Source: Plantactinospora mayteni (GTDB lineage: Bacteria > Actinomycetota > Actinomycetes > Mycobacteriales > Micromonosporaceae). From it: a DNA stretch of 64,000 nucleotides. Position numbers and translations under genes: made by a program. The stretch covers positions 186,001-250,000 of the forward strand of contig NZ_BONX01000002.1 of NCBI RefSeq assembly GCF_016862935.1, in the 5' to 3' direction. How positions within the stretch are numbered: the stretch's first letter is position 1; each line of letters opens with the position of its first letter. The notes below the pieces were generated by a model. It worked only from the letters and a program-made list of their open reading frames with translations, did not search any database and was not told where the DNA came from. Positions 17,125-26,466 of the stretch are shown one piece after another.

Positions 17125-17222
17125 TTCTAGGTTAATCCGGCCCACGGTCGGCTCCGACCCGATCGCCCTCGGGCGGCGGGGCGACCTTGGCGACATGCGA
17201 ACGGTCGTGCTATCAATACCGG

Positions 17223-17813
17223 GTGAGCAAGGGCGCGGCCACCCGACAGGCGGTGCTGGCGGAGGCGACCGAGGTCGCGAGTCGGCTCGGTCTCGGCGGC
17301 CTCACGATCGGTTCGCTCGCCGCCCGGCTCGACATGTCCAAGAGCGGCCTCTTCGCGCACTTCCGCTCCAAGGAGGCGCTGCACCTCCAGGTGCTCGGCT
17401 ACGCCCGGGACGCCTTCACCGCCGAGGTGATCCGGCCGGCTCTGCGCGCACCCCGGGGCGAGGCCCGGATGCGGGCGCTCTTCGACAACTGGTACCGCAG
17501 TGTCAGCCTCCCCTCGGCCTGCCTCTTCGTCTCGGCGTCCACCGAGTTCGACGACCAGCCCGGCCCGGTCCGGGACCAACTGGTGGTCGACCACAAGGAC
17601 CTCTTGGACGTGATCGCGCAGATCTTCCGTACCGGCGTCGCGGAGGGGCAGTTCAGCGAGGCCGCCGACCCCGAGCAGTTCGCCCACGACCTTCAGAGCG
17701 TCATGCTCGGCGCCTTCCACGCGAAACGCCTGCTGGACGACCCACGCGCCGAGACCTGGACCCGACGGGCCTTCGAGGCCCTGCTGGACGCCGCCCGAGC
17801 CACGTCCGACTGA
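17223..17813 (+). CDS. TetR family transcriptional regulator
   Basis: 196 aa from GTG 17223. The N-terminal HTH reads GLGGLTIGSLAARLDMSKSGLFAHFRSKEALHLQVL, the TetR DNA-binding signature; the C-terminal ligand domain includes SLPSACLFVSASTEFDDQPGPVRDQ, as in the YxaF/TetR_C_6-like group. Start is uncertain: an in-frame codon 36 bp earlier would add MATCERSCYQYR. It is divergent from the sulfonate operon and 24 bp before the alpha/beta hydrolase gene, so it may control either; the palindrome at 17106-17122 is its probable site. Confidence 0.85.
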   Translation: MSKGAATRQAVLAEATEVASRLGLGGLTIGSLAARLDMSKSGLFAHFRSKEALHLQVLGYARDAFTAEVIRPALRAPRGEARMRALFDNWYRSVSLPSACLFVSASTEFDDQPGPVRDQLVVDHKDLLDVIAQIFRTGVAEGQFSEAADPEQFAHDLQSVMLGAFHAKRLLDDPRAETWTRRAFEALLDAARATSD

Positions 17814-17837
17814 ACGTACCCAACCCGAGGAGTCGCC

Positions 17838-18881
17838 ATGACCAGCCCACACGCCCGACGCAAAAAAAGCACGATCGTTCGTTCCTTTCGCCGCGCCGCC
17901 GCCAGTGGTGGACTACGGGTCGTCTTCCGTGCCCTCGAACACCTGGCGCCGGAGGCCGGTGGCCGGCTCGCGCTGCGGCTCTGGTGCACCCCGCCCCGCC
18001 GCCGCGGCACCGCCCCCACGGTGCCGGCCGGACCCGCCGCCACCTTCACCGGACCGTACGACGGCGCCCCGTTCACCGTCGACGTCAACGGCGGTACGGT
18101 CACCGGCCGGGCCTGGGGCAGCGGCCCCTTCGTCTACCTGGCGCACGGCTGGGGCGGCTCCGCCACCCAGCTGCACGGATTCGTCCCCACCCTGGTGGCG
18201 GCCGGCTACCGGGTGGTCGCCTGGGACGCGCTCAGCCACGGCCGGTCCGGACCGGGCGCGCTCGGCCCGCACCGCGCCACACTCAGCGAGTTCGCCGACG
18301 CGCTGACCGCGGTCGTCCGGGCACACGGCCCGGCGCACGCCGTGATCGCCCACTCGCTCGGCGCCAGCGCGACCGGGCTCGCCGTCCTCGACGGGCTGCC
18401 GGTACGCCGGCTGGTGATGATCGCCCCACTGGCCGACCCGCTCCCCTACATCGGGGCGTTCCGCCGCACCCTGGGCATCGGCCCGGTGGTCGGTGACCGG
18501 CTCGTCGCGATGATGGAGTCGCTGGTCGGCCGTTCGATCACCGACTTCGACCTGGGCACCCGGGCCCGACAGGCCGGCGAACTGCCGCCGCTGCTGGTCG
18601 TGCAGGACCGCAACGACCGCGAGGTGGACCCCGCCGACGGCGCCACCATCGCCACCGCCTGGCCGGGCCGGCTGCACCGCACCACCGGGCTCGGGCACGG
18701 CCGCATCCTGGCCGACCCCGAGGTCGTACTCCGGGCGGTCGACTTCGTCCGCGAGACCGGAACCCGGCCCGAGGTGCGCCCGGTAACGCCGGCGGATGCG
18801 CTTCCGGCACCGCAGAAGCAGGAAGACACCCTCCCGGTAGCACCGGCGGATGTGCTGCCGGCACCGCAGGAGGTGGCCTGA
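17838..18881 (+). CDS. Alpha/beta hydrolase
   Basis: 347 aa. The fold is shown by YLAHGWGGSATQLHGFVPTLVAAGY (oxyanion loop), the nucleophile elbow AHSLGAS (Ser), the acid in VVQDRNDREVD and the His in TTGLGHGRIL. The substrate is unknown. The last 35 residues contain two copies of a decapeptide-like unit (PADALPAPQ and PADVLPAPQ), a low-complexity tail that is probably not needed for activity. It follows the TetR gene by 24 bp with ribosome site GAGGAG, so the two are likely co-transcribed. Confidence 0.85.
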   Translation: MTSPHARRKKSTIVRSFRRAAASGGLRVVFRALEHLAPEAGGRLALRLWCTPPRRRGTAPTVPAGPAATFTGPYDGAPFTVDVNGGTVTGRAWGSGPFVYLAHGWGGSATQLHGFVPTLVAAGYRVVAWDALSHGRSGPGALGPHRATLSEFADALTAVVRAHGPAHAVIAHSLGASATGLAVLDGLPVRRLVMIAPLADPLPYIGAFRRTLGIGPVVGDRLVAMMESLVGRSITDFDLGTRARQAGELPPLLVVQDRNDREVDPADGATIATAWPGRLHRTTGLGHGRILADPEVVLRAVDFVRETGTRPEVRPVTPADALPAPQKQEDTLPVAPADVLPAPQEVA

Positions 18882-19005
18882 CCCCGGGCGGCAGCGGCGG
18901 CACGACGGACCGGACCACGCTCGGCACCACCGCCGACGTCCCGCGATGGGCTGACCCTCGCCGGGTACCGGCCCGGAACGTGAAACCCCGTGCCACACTT
19001 GCCGG

Positions 19006-20130
19006 ATGCGGCGCCTGGTGACCCTCGTGGCGGCGGCGGTGCTGGTCCTCCCGGTCGGCGGCGCCGCAGGCCGGCCGGCCGCCGCCGGGCAGCCCCCCGG
19101 GCAGGTGGCGGTCGGCGTCCGCGCCGCCGCCGGTACCCCGGTCTGCACCGTCGACGACGAACGGCTGCCCGAGGTCTCCGGGCTGGCCGCCACCGAGGAC
19201 GGCTACGTGGTGGTCAACGACAGCTCCGATGTGGACAACCGGCGGCGGATCTTCTTCCTCGACCGGAACTGCGCGGTGACCCGCGCCGTGCGCTACCCGT
19301 CCCGGCCCCGGGACACCGAGGACCTGACCCGGGCGCCGGACGGCACGATCTGGGTCGGCGACATCGGCGACAACGACCGGGTACGCGAGACCGTGGCGCT
19401 CTGGAAACTGGCCCCGGGCGCCGAGTCGCCGGTGCTGCACCGGATCAGCTATCCGGACGGCGCGCACGACGCGGAGGCGCTGCTGCTCTCCGGCGACGGC
19501 ACCCCGATCATCGTCACCAAGGACCCGGGTACACCCGGTCTCTACGCGCCGGCCCGGGCGCTCCGGGCCGGGCAGACCACCCCGCTGCGCAAGGTCGGCC
19601 AGTTCACCCTGCCCAGGAGCACCACCAGCAATCCGTTCTCGATCTTCGGACGGCAACTCGTCACCGGCGGCGCCGTCGCCCCGGACGGCAGCCGGGTGAT
19701 ACTCCGCACCTACGCCGACGCCCTGGAGTTCGACGTCACCGGCGGCGACGTGGTCCGCGCCGTCACCGAGGGGACGCCCCGGGTCATCCCGCTGCCCGAC
19801 GAACCGCAGGGCGAGGCGATCACGTACGGCCCGGACGGGACGGCGCTGTTCACGCTCTCGGAGAAGGCGCAGGGCGAGTCTGCGGCCGACCCGGTGCTGC
19901 TGCGCTATCCGATAGCGGACCGGGAGCCGAAGTCCTCCCCGTCGCCCAGCGCCAGTCCCCGCGCCACTCCCGCCAGCACGGAATCCGACCTGGACCGGGT
20001 AGCGGAGTCGAGCCGGGACGTCACCGGCCGGTTCGTCGGCGCGGTGGCGCTGACCCTGCTGGTCCTGGTACTGGCCGGCGGATTCGCCATCTGGCGAGCC
20101 CGCCGCCGGCCGTCCGGCCGAGGTCGCTAG
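19006..20130 (+). CDS. Secreted, membrane-anchored propeller-like protein of unknown function
   Basis: 374 aa. A signal peptide (LVTLVAAAVLVLPVGGAAG) is followed by repeated beta-rich units (LPEVSGLAATEDGYVVVND, TEDLTRAPDGTIWVGDIGDN, DAEALLLSGDGTPIIVTKD) resembling a beta-propeller, a Ser/Pro/Ala-rich linker, and a C-terminal membrane helix at about 343-363 with a basic tail. It should be anchored facing outside. The family is common in actinobacteria but has no known function that I can state. Confidence 0.7.
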   Translation: MRRLVTLVAAAVLVLPVGGAAGRPAAAGQPPGQVAVGVRAAAGTPVCTVDDERLPEVSGLAATEDGYVVVNDSSDVDNRRRIFFLDRNCAVTRAVRYPSRPRDTEDLTRAPDGTIWVGDIGDNDRVRETVALWKLAPGAESPVLHRISYPDGAHDAEALLLSGDGTPIIVTKDPGTPGLYAPARALRAGQTTPLRKVGQFTLPRSTTSNPFSIFGRQLVTGGAVAPDGSRVILRTYADALEFDVTGGDVVRAVTEGTPRVIPLPDEPQGEAITYGPDGTALFTLSEKAQGESAADPVLLRYPIADREPKSSPSPSASPRATPASTESDLDRVAESSRDVTGRFVGAVALTLLVLVLAGGFAIWRARRRPSGRGR

Positions 20131-20257
20131 TGCCGTCGCCGAAGAGGTACTCGCCGGTTCACGAGGAAGGCATCCGCTGAGGCGGCCATCCCCTCAAGAG
20201 CGCAGGGTGACGAGACCTCCTGTCCGGAAAAGAGCCTCTCGTGAGAGGTTGGACAGC

Positions 20258-20830
20258 ATGGGCGGATCGTCTGAGCACCCCGAACTCTGGGCGTACCTGG
20301 AATCACTGCACCGCGGCGAGCTTCTTTCCGGCACCGTCACCGCGATCGAACGGTTCGGCGTATTCGTGGCACTGGACGACGGCCCCGACCATCCGGTCTT
20401 CCCCGGCGTCGGGTTCATCACGCTGCCCGAACTGTCCTGGCGACGCTTCGAGGCACCCTCCGACGTCGTGCGGGTCGGACAGCGCGTCTCAGCCGAGTTC
20501 CTCCAGTTCGACGACTGGAACCTGGAGGCCAGACTGTCGCTGCGAGCGACACAACCAGACCCGTTCCGGGCATTCGCCGACGGCACTGCGGTGGGGCAGA
20601 AACTGCGTGGACGGGTCACCAAGCTGGTGCCGATCGGCGTCTCCGTCCAGGTCGCCGAGGGAATCGAGGGACTGGTCCACCTATCGGAACTCAGCTGGAC
20701 GCCCGTTGAAGCTCCGTCGGATGTCCTCCAGGTCGGCGACGAGGTCACGGTCGTCGTCACCGAAATCGACCGAGAACGACGCAGGGTCGCGCTCTCCCGC
20801 CGGCAGGCTCATCCGACCGCCGGCAGCTAA
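20258..20830 (+). CDS. Two-domain S1 RNA-binding protein
   Basis: 190 aa. Two S1-type OB folds: about residues 18-95 (GELLSGTVTAIERFGVFVALDD ... RVGQRVSAEFLQFD) and 110-185 (GQKLRGRVTKLVPIGVSVQV ... GLVHLSELSW ... VGDEVTVVVTEIDRERRRVALS). This resembles the repeats of ribosomal protein S1, so it probably binds RNA; the cellular role is unknown. The ATG at 20258 follows GAGAGG by about 10 bp; an upstream GTG at 20207 would add 17 residues. Confidence 0.85.
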   Translation: MGGSSEHPELWAYLESLHRGELLSGTVTAIERFGVFVALDDGPDHPVFPGVGFITLPELSWRRFEAPSDVVRVGQRVSAEFLQFDDWNLEARLSLRATQPDPFRAFADGTAVGQKLRGRVTKLVPIGVSVQVAEGIEGLVHLSELSWTPVEAPSDVLQVGDEVTVVVTEIDRERRRVALSRRQAHPTAGS

Positions 20831-20858
20831 CCGAGCCCCACCGACTGCCTGGCCCGGC

Positions 20859-21317
20859 TCAGCTTCCGGTGGCGCCGTCGAAGAGTCGGCGGTAGTCGCC
20901 GTAGCCCTCGCGTTCCAGGTCGGTCAGCGGGACGAAGCGCAGCGCGGCGGAGTTCATGCAGTACCGCATCCCGCCCCGGTCCCGTGGGCCGTCGTCGAAG
21001 AGATGGCCGAGATGGCTGTCCCCGTGCGCCGACCGCACCTCGGTACGGACCATCCCGAGACTCGTGTCGTCGATCTGGACGACGTTCGCCGGTTCGATCG
21101 GGGCGGTGAAGCTCGGCCAGCCGGTACCGCTGTCGAACTTGTCGACGGAGGCGAACAGCGGCTCGCCGGAGACGACGTCTACGTAGATGCCCGGCTCCTT
21201 GCTGTCCCAGTAAGCGTTCCGGAACGGCGGTTCCGTCCCGCTCTCCTGGGTGACGTGGTACTGCTGCTGGGACAGCCGGGAAACCGCCTCCGGGTCCTTG
21301 CGGTACTCCTTCGACAC
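20859..21317 (-). CDS. msrB: Peptide methionine-R-sulfoxide reductase MsrB
   Basis: 152 aa. MsrB signatures are complete: [31 protein letters not shown] and [11 protein letters not shown], where Cys120 is the catalytic nucleophile. The two CxxC zinc pairs of some MsrB proteins are absent. It reduces Met-R-sulfoxide in oxidised proteins. The GTG at 21317 has GGAGG 7 bp upstream; the adjacent GTG at 21320 is too close to it. Single gene, divergent from phoD. Confidence 0.95.
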   Translation of the reverse strand: MSKEYRKDPEAVSRLSQQQYHVTQESGTEPPFRNAYWDSKEPGIYVDVVSGEPLFASVDKFDSGTGWPSFTAPIEPANVVQIDDTSLGMVRTEVRSAHGDSHLGHLFDDGPRDRGGMRYCMNSAALRFVPLTDLEREGYGDYRRLFDGATGS

Positions 21318-21636
21318 CACCGGTCCTCCTTGCCCGGATCCTGCCCGCCACTGGTGCGCCGGGCACTGGCTGCCACCGGAAGGCACTGGTCACGCGGGCG
21401 GCAGAGCCGGACTTCCCTACCCGGCCGGGGCGACCGGAAACCCCGCGAGGCGGACCGTGGTGGGTCTGGTCGGGCGGCCCCGGGCTTGCCTCCTCGCGGG
21501 CGATCTGCATCGGCGATGCCCCGGGACAGCCGTTCGTGTGCGGTTGGGCCGATGGTCACCGGAGCCGGGTGGTCAGGCAACGTCCGGTCGGTAGACCTCG
21601 GACCGACCGGAGTTGACGTGAAGATTCGGAGGACCG
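21318..21636 (+). promoter_or_regulatory. msrB-phoD divergent intergenic region with a strong inverted repeat
   Basis: About 320 bp without a gene. TCCGGTCGGT (21583-21592) and ACCGACCGGA (21602-21611) form a perfect 10-bp inverted repeat with a 9-bp centre, ending 25 bp before the phosphatase ATG. It can be an operator or an RNA hairpin in the leader. I saw no actinomycete PHO box pair (GTTCACC repeats). Confidence 0.5.
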
Positions 21637-23220
21637 ATGAGCGCACTTGATCGGCGTACCCTGCTCCGCGCCGGCCTGACCACCGGGGCCGGACTCGCCA
21701 GCGGCGTGCTGCTCGGCGGCGCCGCCGCGTCCGCCGCCCCCGACCGGCCCGCGCCTTCCGGCGCGCCCGGCTGGCGGCCCGGCGGACGCCCGGTGCTGAC
21801 CCACGGGGTGCAGAGCGGCGACGCGACCGCGCACTCCGCCGTGGTGTGGACCCGGGCGGACCGGGCCGGACGGCTGCACCTGGAGGTCGGCCGCCGTCCC
21901 GACCTGCGCGGGGCCCGCCGGGTCCGCGGCCCGGTGCTGGACCCGCGCGGCGACTTCACCGGCAAGGTACGCCTGACCGGCCTGCCCGCCGCAGAACGGC
22001 TCTACTACCGGGCCCGGGTGGAGAGCCTGGACCGACCCGGCCTGTTCAGCGAGCCGCTGGACGGCATCCTGCGCACCGCTCCCGGCCCCGGCGACCGGGG
22101 CCACGACATCCGATTCGTCTGGACCGGTGACATCGCCGGCCAGGGCTGGGGCATCGCACCCGACCTCGGCGGGATGGGCATCTTCCGCGCGATCCGGAAC
22201 GTACGCCCCGACTTCTACCTGTGCAGCGGCGACACCGTCTACGCCGACGGCCCGCTCGCGGAGACCGTGACACTGCCCGACGGGCGGGTCTGGCGCAACA
22301 TCGTCACCCCGGAGAAGAGCAAGGTCGCCGAGACGCTGGCCGAATACCGGGGACAGTTCGCCTACAACCTGCTCGACGAGCACTTCCGGGCGTTCGTCGC
22401 CGAGGTGCCGCAGGTCAACCAGTGGGACGACCACGAGGTGACGAACAACTGGTACCCGGGCGAGATCCTGGACGACGCGCGTTACACCGAGCGCCGGGTC
22501 GACGTACTCGCCGCCCGGGCCCGCCAGGCGTTCCACGAGTGGGTGCCGACCCCGTCCGACGGGCGGCTCTACCGGCGGCTGCCGTACGGGCCGCTGCTGG
22601 ACCTCTTCGTGCTGGACATGCGGACCCACAAGGATCCCAACGACGGCAACACGTACGCCGACCCGAAGCGCGGGCTGCTCGGCCGGGAGCAGCGGGAGTG
22701 GCTGGTCCGGGAACTGAAGCGGTCGAAGGCGACCTGGAAGGTGATCGCCGCCGACCTGCCGATCGGCCTGGTGGTGCCGGACGGCGCGACCGCACAGGAG
22801 GGCATCGCCCAGGGCGACGGCGGGGCACCGGCCGGCCGCGAGTTGGAGTTCGCCGAGATCCTCCGCGCCACGCACCGCGCCGGGGTACGCGGCATCGTCT
22901 TCCTCACCGCCGACGTGCACTACACGGCGGCGCACCACTACGACCCGGCCCGGGCGGCGGTCGCCGACTTCACCCCGTTCTGGGAGTTCGTCTCCGGCCC
23001 GGCGCACGCGGGCGCGTTCGGACCGAACGCCCTGGACGGCACGTTCGGACCCCGGGCGGTCTTCGTGCACGCCCCGCCCGCGGCGAACACCTCGCCGGCC
23101 GACGGGTTCCAGCACTTCGGCGAGGTGTCCATCGACGGCCCCTCCGGCGCGCTGACCGTGCACCTGCGGGACCAGGACGGCCGTTCACTCTGGACGACCA
23201 CCCTGCCGGCGCCACACTGA
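21637..23220 (+). CDS. PhoD-like alkaline phosphatase/phosphodiesterase, Tat-exported
   Basis: 527 aa. A Tat signal (RRTLLRAGLTTGAGLASG) ends in AAASAA. The PhoD/metallophosphatase motifs follow: FVWTGDIAGQ, DFYLCSGDTVYADG, QWDDHEVTNNW, FVLDMRTH and FLTADVHYTAAHHY. These bind the metals of PhoD-type phosphomonoesterases and phosphodiesterases, usually for phosphate scavenging outside the cell. CGGAGG precedes the ATG by 5 bp. It converges with the SARP gene over a strong terminator. Confidence 0.9.
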   Translation: MSALDRRTLLRAGLTTGAGLASGVLLGGAAASAAPDRPAPSGAPGWRPGGRPVLTHGVQSGDATAHSAVVWTRADRAGRLHLEVGRRPDLRGARRVRGPVLDPRGDFTGKVRLTGLPAAERLYYRARVESLDRPGLFSEPLDGILRTAPGPGDRGHDIRFVWTGDIAGQGWGIAPDLGGMGIFRAIRNVRPDFYLCSGDTVYADGPLAETVTLPDGRVWRNIVTPEKSKVAETLAEYRGQFAYNLLDEHFRAFVAEVPQVNQWDDHEVTNNWYPGEILDDARYTERRVDVLAARARQAFHEWVPTPSDGRLYRRLPYGPLLDLFVLDMRTHKDPNDGNTYADPKRGLLGREQREWLVRELKRSKATWKVIAADLPIGLVVPDGATAQEGIAQGDGGAPAGRELEFAEILRATHRAGVRGIVFLTADVHYTAAHHYDPARAAVADFTPFWEFVSGPAHAGAFGPNALDGTFGPRAVFVHAPPAANTSPADGFQHFGEVSIDGPSGALTVHLRDQDGRSLWTTTLPAPH

Positions 23221-23245
23221 CCGGAGAAGTAACGGGACCGGTCGA

Positions 23246-23280
23246 GGGCCGGGCCGGGCAGTTGCCGCCCCGGCCCGGCC
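23246..23280. terminator. Bidirectional terminator between phoD and the SARP regulator
   Basis: GGGCCGGGCCGGGC (23246-23259) pairs with the segment 23267-23280 apart from one bulged C, giving a very stable GC hairpin immediately between the two convergent stop codons. There is no T-run, as is usual in actinomycetes. Confidence 0.7.
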
Positions 23281-26199
23281 TCACCACCGAGCTGACCCGG
23301 GGCCTTCGGCGCCGACCCCGGTTCCGACCACCCGGCCCGGATGGTCGAGCGCGGCGAGCTTGGTACGCACCTTCCCCGCCTCGACGTGGTCGACCTCGCC
23401 GAGCACCTCCAACGCCGCCCGCCAGACGTCCCCGGCGGCGCGCGGGTCCCCGAAGGTGTGGTGGGTGTCGCCGACGTGCGACAGCGTGATGCCCTCCAGG
23501 TGGCGGTCGCCGATCGCCCGGTAGAGCCGCAGCGCGTGGTCGTAGCAGCGCAGCGACCGGGACCGGTGCCCGAGATGGTGGTGTGCCCGTCCCAGACTCT
23601 CCCAGGTGTTGGCCTGGCCGTTGCGGTCGTCGAGTTCCTGGAGCCGCACGAGCGCCTGCTCGCAGTAGGCCAGCGCCGAGGCGTGGTCCTCCAGCAGGGT
23701 GTGGTACCAGCCGACCGCGTTCAGTGCCCGCGCCTCCCCGTGCCGGTTGCCGGCGGCCTGGAGCAGCCCGAGCGCCCGCCGGGCGTGGTCGAGCGCCTCG
23801 CCGAGCCGACCCCGCCGCTCCCACATCAGCGACATGTTCAGGTGCGTGTGCCCCTGCCCGGCCTGGTCACCGGAGTGGCCGTACAGCTCGAGGGCGTTGC
23901 GGAGCTGGGCGTCCGCGTCGTCGAGACGGGCCAGCCGGGTGTAGGCCCGGGCGAGGAACCGGTGCGCGACGGCCTGGGCCGTCGGGTCGGCCAGCCGGCG
24001 GGCGGCGGCCATCGCGGCGCGCTGGGTGCCGATCAGGTCGTACCAGTGGCTGCTGCGGTCCAGATAGGTGCCCAGGGCCCAGCCGAGCTGCCAGGTCTGG
24101 ACGTCGCGTCCGGTACTGGCGGCATGGTCGAGGACGGAGAGCAGCACGACGCGTTCGGCGGCGAACCAGTCCAGCGCCCGCTGGTGGTCGGCGGGACGCT
24201 CGGCGGTGACCCCGGGACGGATCCGGCCGAGCGGACGGGGACTCCGCTCGGTCCGCAGCAGCCCGTCGGCGGCGTCCGCGCTGTGCAGGTAGTGGTCGAG
24301 CAGCCGGTCGGTGGCGGCCCGACGCCGCCGCTCGGAGTCGACCCGCTCGGCCACCTCGGCCGCGTACGCCCGCAGCAGGTCGTGCGGGGCGTACCGGCCG
24401 GCGGAGCGCTGCCCGACCAGGTTCGACCGGGTCAGCTCGGCCAGTGTCTCCCGGGTCTCGGCCAGCGGCCGGCCGGCGAGACTGGCCGCGGCGACGGCCG
24501 AGAGGTCCGGCCCGGGATGCAGGCCGAGCAGCCGGAACAGCCGTGCGGCAGCCGGGCTGAGCGAGCGGTACGACCAGGAGAAGACCGCGCGCAGGTCGGT
24601 GGTCGGGTCGCCGGTGCTCAACGCGTCGAGCCGGTCGGCGCCCCGACGTAGCTGGCCGGCCAGGTCGGTCAGCGAGAGGTCGGGGCTGGTGGCGACCCGG
24701 GCGGCCACGATCGCCAGCGCCAGCGGCAGTCCGGCGCACCGGGCCAGGATCTCGGCCAGCGCCTGCGGCTCGTCGCCGGCCCGGTGCCCGCCGATCCGCC
24801 GCAGCAGCAGTTCGCGGGCCTGCCGGGCCGCCAGTGGGTCGAGCGGTACCGGCCGGGCGCCCTCGACGGCGACCAGGTCCGCCAACCGGGCCCGGCTGGT
24901 GACCACGACCAGGCAGCCGGGACCGCCGGGCAGCAGCGGCCGGAGCTGGGCGGCGTCCCGGGCGTTGTCCAGCAGTACCAGCATCCGCCGGTGGAACATC
25001 TGGCTGCGGTAGAGCGCGGCCTGCGCGTCGAGGTCGGTCGGGATCCGTTCGGCCGGCACTCCGAGCGCGTCGAGGAACCGCCGCACCGCCTCGGCCGGGT
25101 CCACGGCCGGGCCGGCGGGGTCGAAGCCGCGCAGGTTGACGTAGAGCTGGCCGTCGGGAAAGCGGTGCGCCACCTGGTGCGCCCAGTGCACCGCCAGGGT
25201 GGTCTTGCCGACGCCGGCCGTGCCGGAGACCACCGCGATCACCGTCGCGGCCGGTCCGGGCGGCCGGGTCGCCCGGTGGTCGCCGGACCCCGCCCCGCCG
25301 CGCTCCAGCAGCCCGTCGAGCCGGGCCAGTTGGGCCGTCCGGCCGGTGAACTCCGCCAGGTCCGCCGGGAGCTGCGCCGGCTTCGGCGCGCTCCGGGCCA
25401 CCCCGACGGTCACGGTTTCCGGTCGGGTCGGGCCGGCGGCGGTCGGCTCCTCGTCGTGCAGCAGCGCGCCGTGCGCGGCGGCCAGCGCCGGCCCGGGGGC
25501 CACCCCCAGGTCGTCGGCGAGCCGCCGGCGCACCTCGTGGTACGCGGCGAACGCCTGCCCCCGCCGCCCCGCCGCGTGGTACGCCCGGATCAGCCGGGCG
25601 TGTGCCGCCTCGTCCAGCGGCGCGGCGACCGCCGCCTCGGCCAGGATCGGCAACCCTTCGGCGGCCCGACCGGCGGCGATCATCACCTCTCCGTACCGGC
25701 CGAGGGCCGCCTGCCGCTCGCCGGTCAGCGCGACCACCTTGGGATGGGTCGCCAGGGTGAGGACGTCGGCCAGCGGTGGACCGTGCCAGAGCGCCAGTGC
25801 CTCGCCGAGCAGTTCCGCCGCCCCGTCGAGTTGCCCCCGCCGCTGCGCGGTCACGGCCGCGTCGATCCGCCGCCGGAACTGGGTGACGTCCAGCCCGGTG
25901 TCCGGCAGGTGCAGCGCATAGCCGTCGCCGACCAGCCGCAGCACGGTGCCCTGGTCCCGGGGTCGCCGCTCCGGCTCCAGCAGCCGGCGCAGGTGTTTGA
26001 CGTGGGTCTGGATGACGTTCGCCGCGCTGGCCGGCGGCTCGCGGTCGTACCAGAGCCCGCTCATGAGTTCGCCGCGCAGCAGCGGCTTGCCGCCGGCCAG
26101 CGCCAGCAGGCCCAGCACCACCCGTCGGGCCGCCGGCCCCAGGTCGAGCGGTTCACCGTCGCGCCAGGCCCGCACCGGACCGAGTAGCTGAATCCGCAC
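23281..26199 (-). CDS. AfsR/SARP-type regulator with NB-ARC and TPR domains
   Basis: 972 aa. Residues 1-90 are the OmpR-like winged helix (RIQLLGPVRAWRDGEPLDLGP), about 95-240 the bacterial transcriptional activation domain (RFRRRIDAAVTAQRRGQLDGA), about 290-560 an NB-ARC ATPase (P-loop VSGTAGVGKTTLAVHW, GHRA sensor region), and about 700-950 tetratricopeptide repeats (NAVGWYHTLLEDHASALAYCEQ). This is the AfsR layout, usually a pathway or global activator of secondary metabolism; no biosynthetic cluster is in the window. The GTG at 26199 gives the family N-terminus; no strong ribosome site is visible. Confidence 0.88.
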   Translation of the reverse strand: MRIQLLGPVRAWRDGEPLDLGPAARRVVLGLLALAGGKPLLRGELMSGLWYDREPPASAANVIQTHVKHLRRLLEPERRPRDQGTVLRLVGDGYALHLPDTGLDVTQFRRRIDAAVTAQRRGQLDGAAELLGEALALWHGPPLADVLTLATHPKVVALTGERQAALGRYGEVMIAAGRAAEGLPILAEAAVAAPLDEAAHARLIRAYHAAGRRGQAFAAYHEVRRRLADDLGVAPGPALAAAHGALLHDEEPTAAGPTRPETVTVGVARSAPKPAQLPADLAEFTGRTAQLARLDGLLERGGAGSGDHRATRPPGPAATVIAVVSGTAGVGKTTLAVHWAHQVAHRFPDGQLYVNLRGFDPAGPAVDPAEAVRRFLDALGVPAERIPTDLDAQAALYRSQMFHRRMLVLLDNARDAAQLRPLLPGGPGCLVVVTSRARLADLVAVEGARPVPLDPLAARQARELLLRRIGGHRAGDEPQALAEILARCAGLPLALAIVAARVATSPDLSLTDLAGQLRRGADRLDALSTGDPTTDLRAVFSWSYRSLSPAAARLFRLLGLHPGPDLSAVAAASLAGRPLAETRETLAELTRSNLVGQRSAGRYAPHDLLRAYAAEVAERVDSERRRRAATDRLLDHYLHSADAADGLLRTERSPRPLGRIRPGVTAERPADHQRALDWFAAERVVLLSVLDHAASTGRDVQTWQLGWALGTYLDRSSHWYDLIGTQRAAMAAARRLADPTAQAVAHRFLARAYTRLARLDDADAQLRNALELYGHSGDQAGQGHTHLNMSLMWERRGRLGEALDHARRALGLLQAAGNRHGEARALNAVGWYHTLLEDHASALAYCEQALVRLQELDDRNGQANTWESLGRAHHHLGHRSRSLRCYDHALRLYRAIGDRHLEGITLSHVGDTHHTFGDPRAAGDVWRAALEVLGEVDHVEAGKVRTKLAALDHPGRVVGTGVGAEGPGSARW

Positions 26200-26263
26200 G
26201 AGCGCCCCCCGCTGTCCGCCCACCACTACCACCGCCGCCGCCGCGAGCAGGGTGATCCGGGTA

Positions 26264-26282
26264 CGACGGCCAACTGCCGTCG
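26264..26282. promoter_or_regulatory. Palindrome upstream of the SARP regulator
   Basis: CGACGGC (26264-26270) and GCCGTCG (26276-26282) form a perfect 7-bp inverted repeat with a 5-bp centre, 65 bp upstream of the SARP start. Possible operator; no other support. Confidence 0.3.
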
Positions 26283-26406
26283 AACTTAGATCAGCGTCGG
26301 TTGATGTGCCTATCGGACCAACGGCGGTTTCCGAACGTACGCCCGACAACCGGTCCGGTGTGCCGCGCACCCGCCCAGCTCGGCGCACGGCACCGCGTCG
26401 ACGTTC

Positions 26407-26466
26407 TTGACAACCGTCAGTGCTGTAGCCCTATAGTGCTAGGAGACTAGATAAATAGAGGTAGCA
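26407..26466 (+). promoter_or_regulatory. Promoter and CTAG repeats of the GntR-ABC operon
   Basis: TTGACA (26407-26412) is a consensus -35 and CTATAG/TATAGT (26431-26437) a -10 at 18-19 bp. Just downstream, CTAG-GAGA-CTAG (26439-26450) repeats within an AT-rich patch unlike the surroundings, a plausible operator for the YtrA-type GntR protein encoded next. Position relative to the start codon is short, so transcripts have a 25-30 nt leader. Confidence 0.6.
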
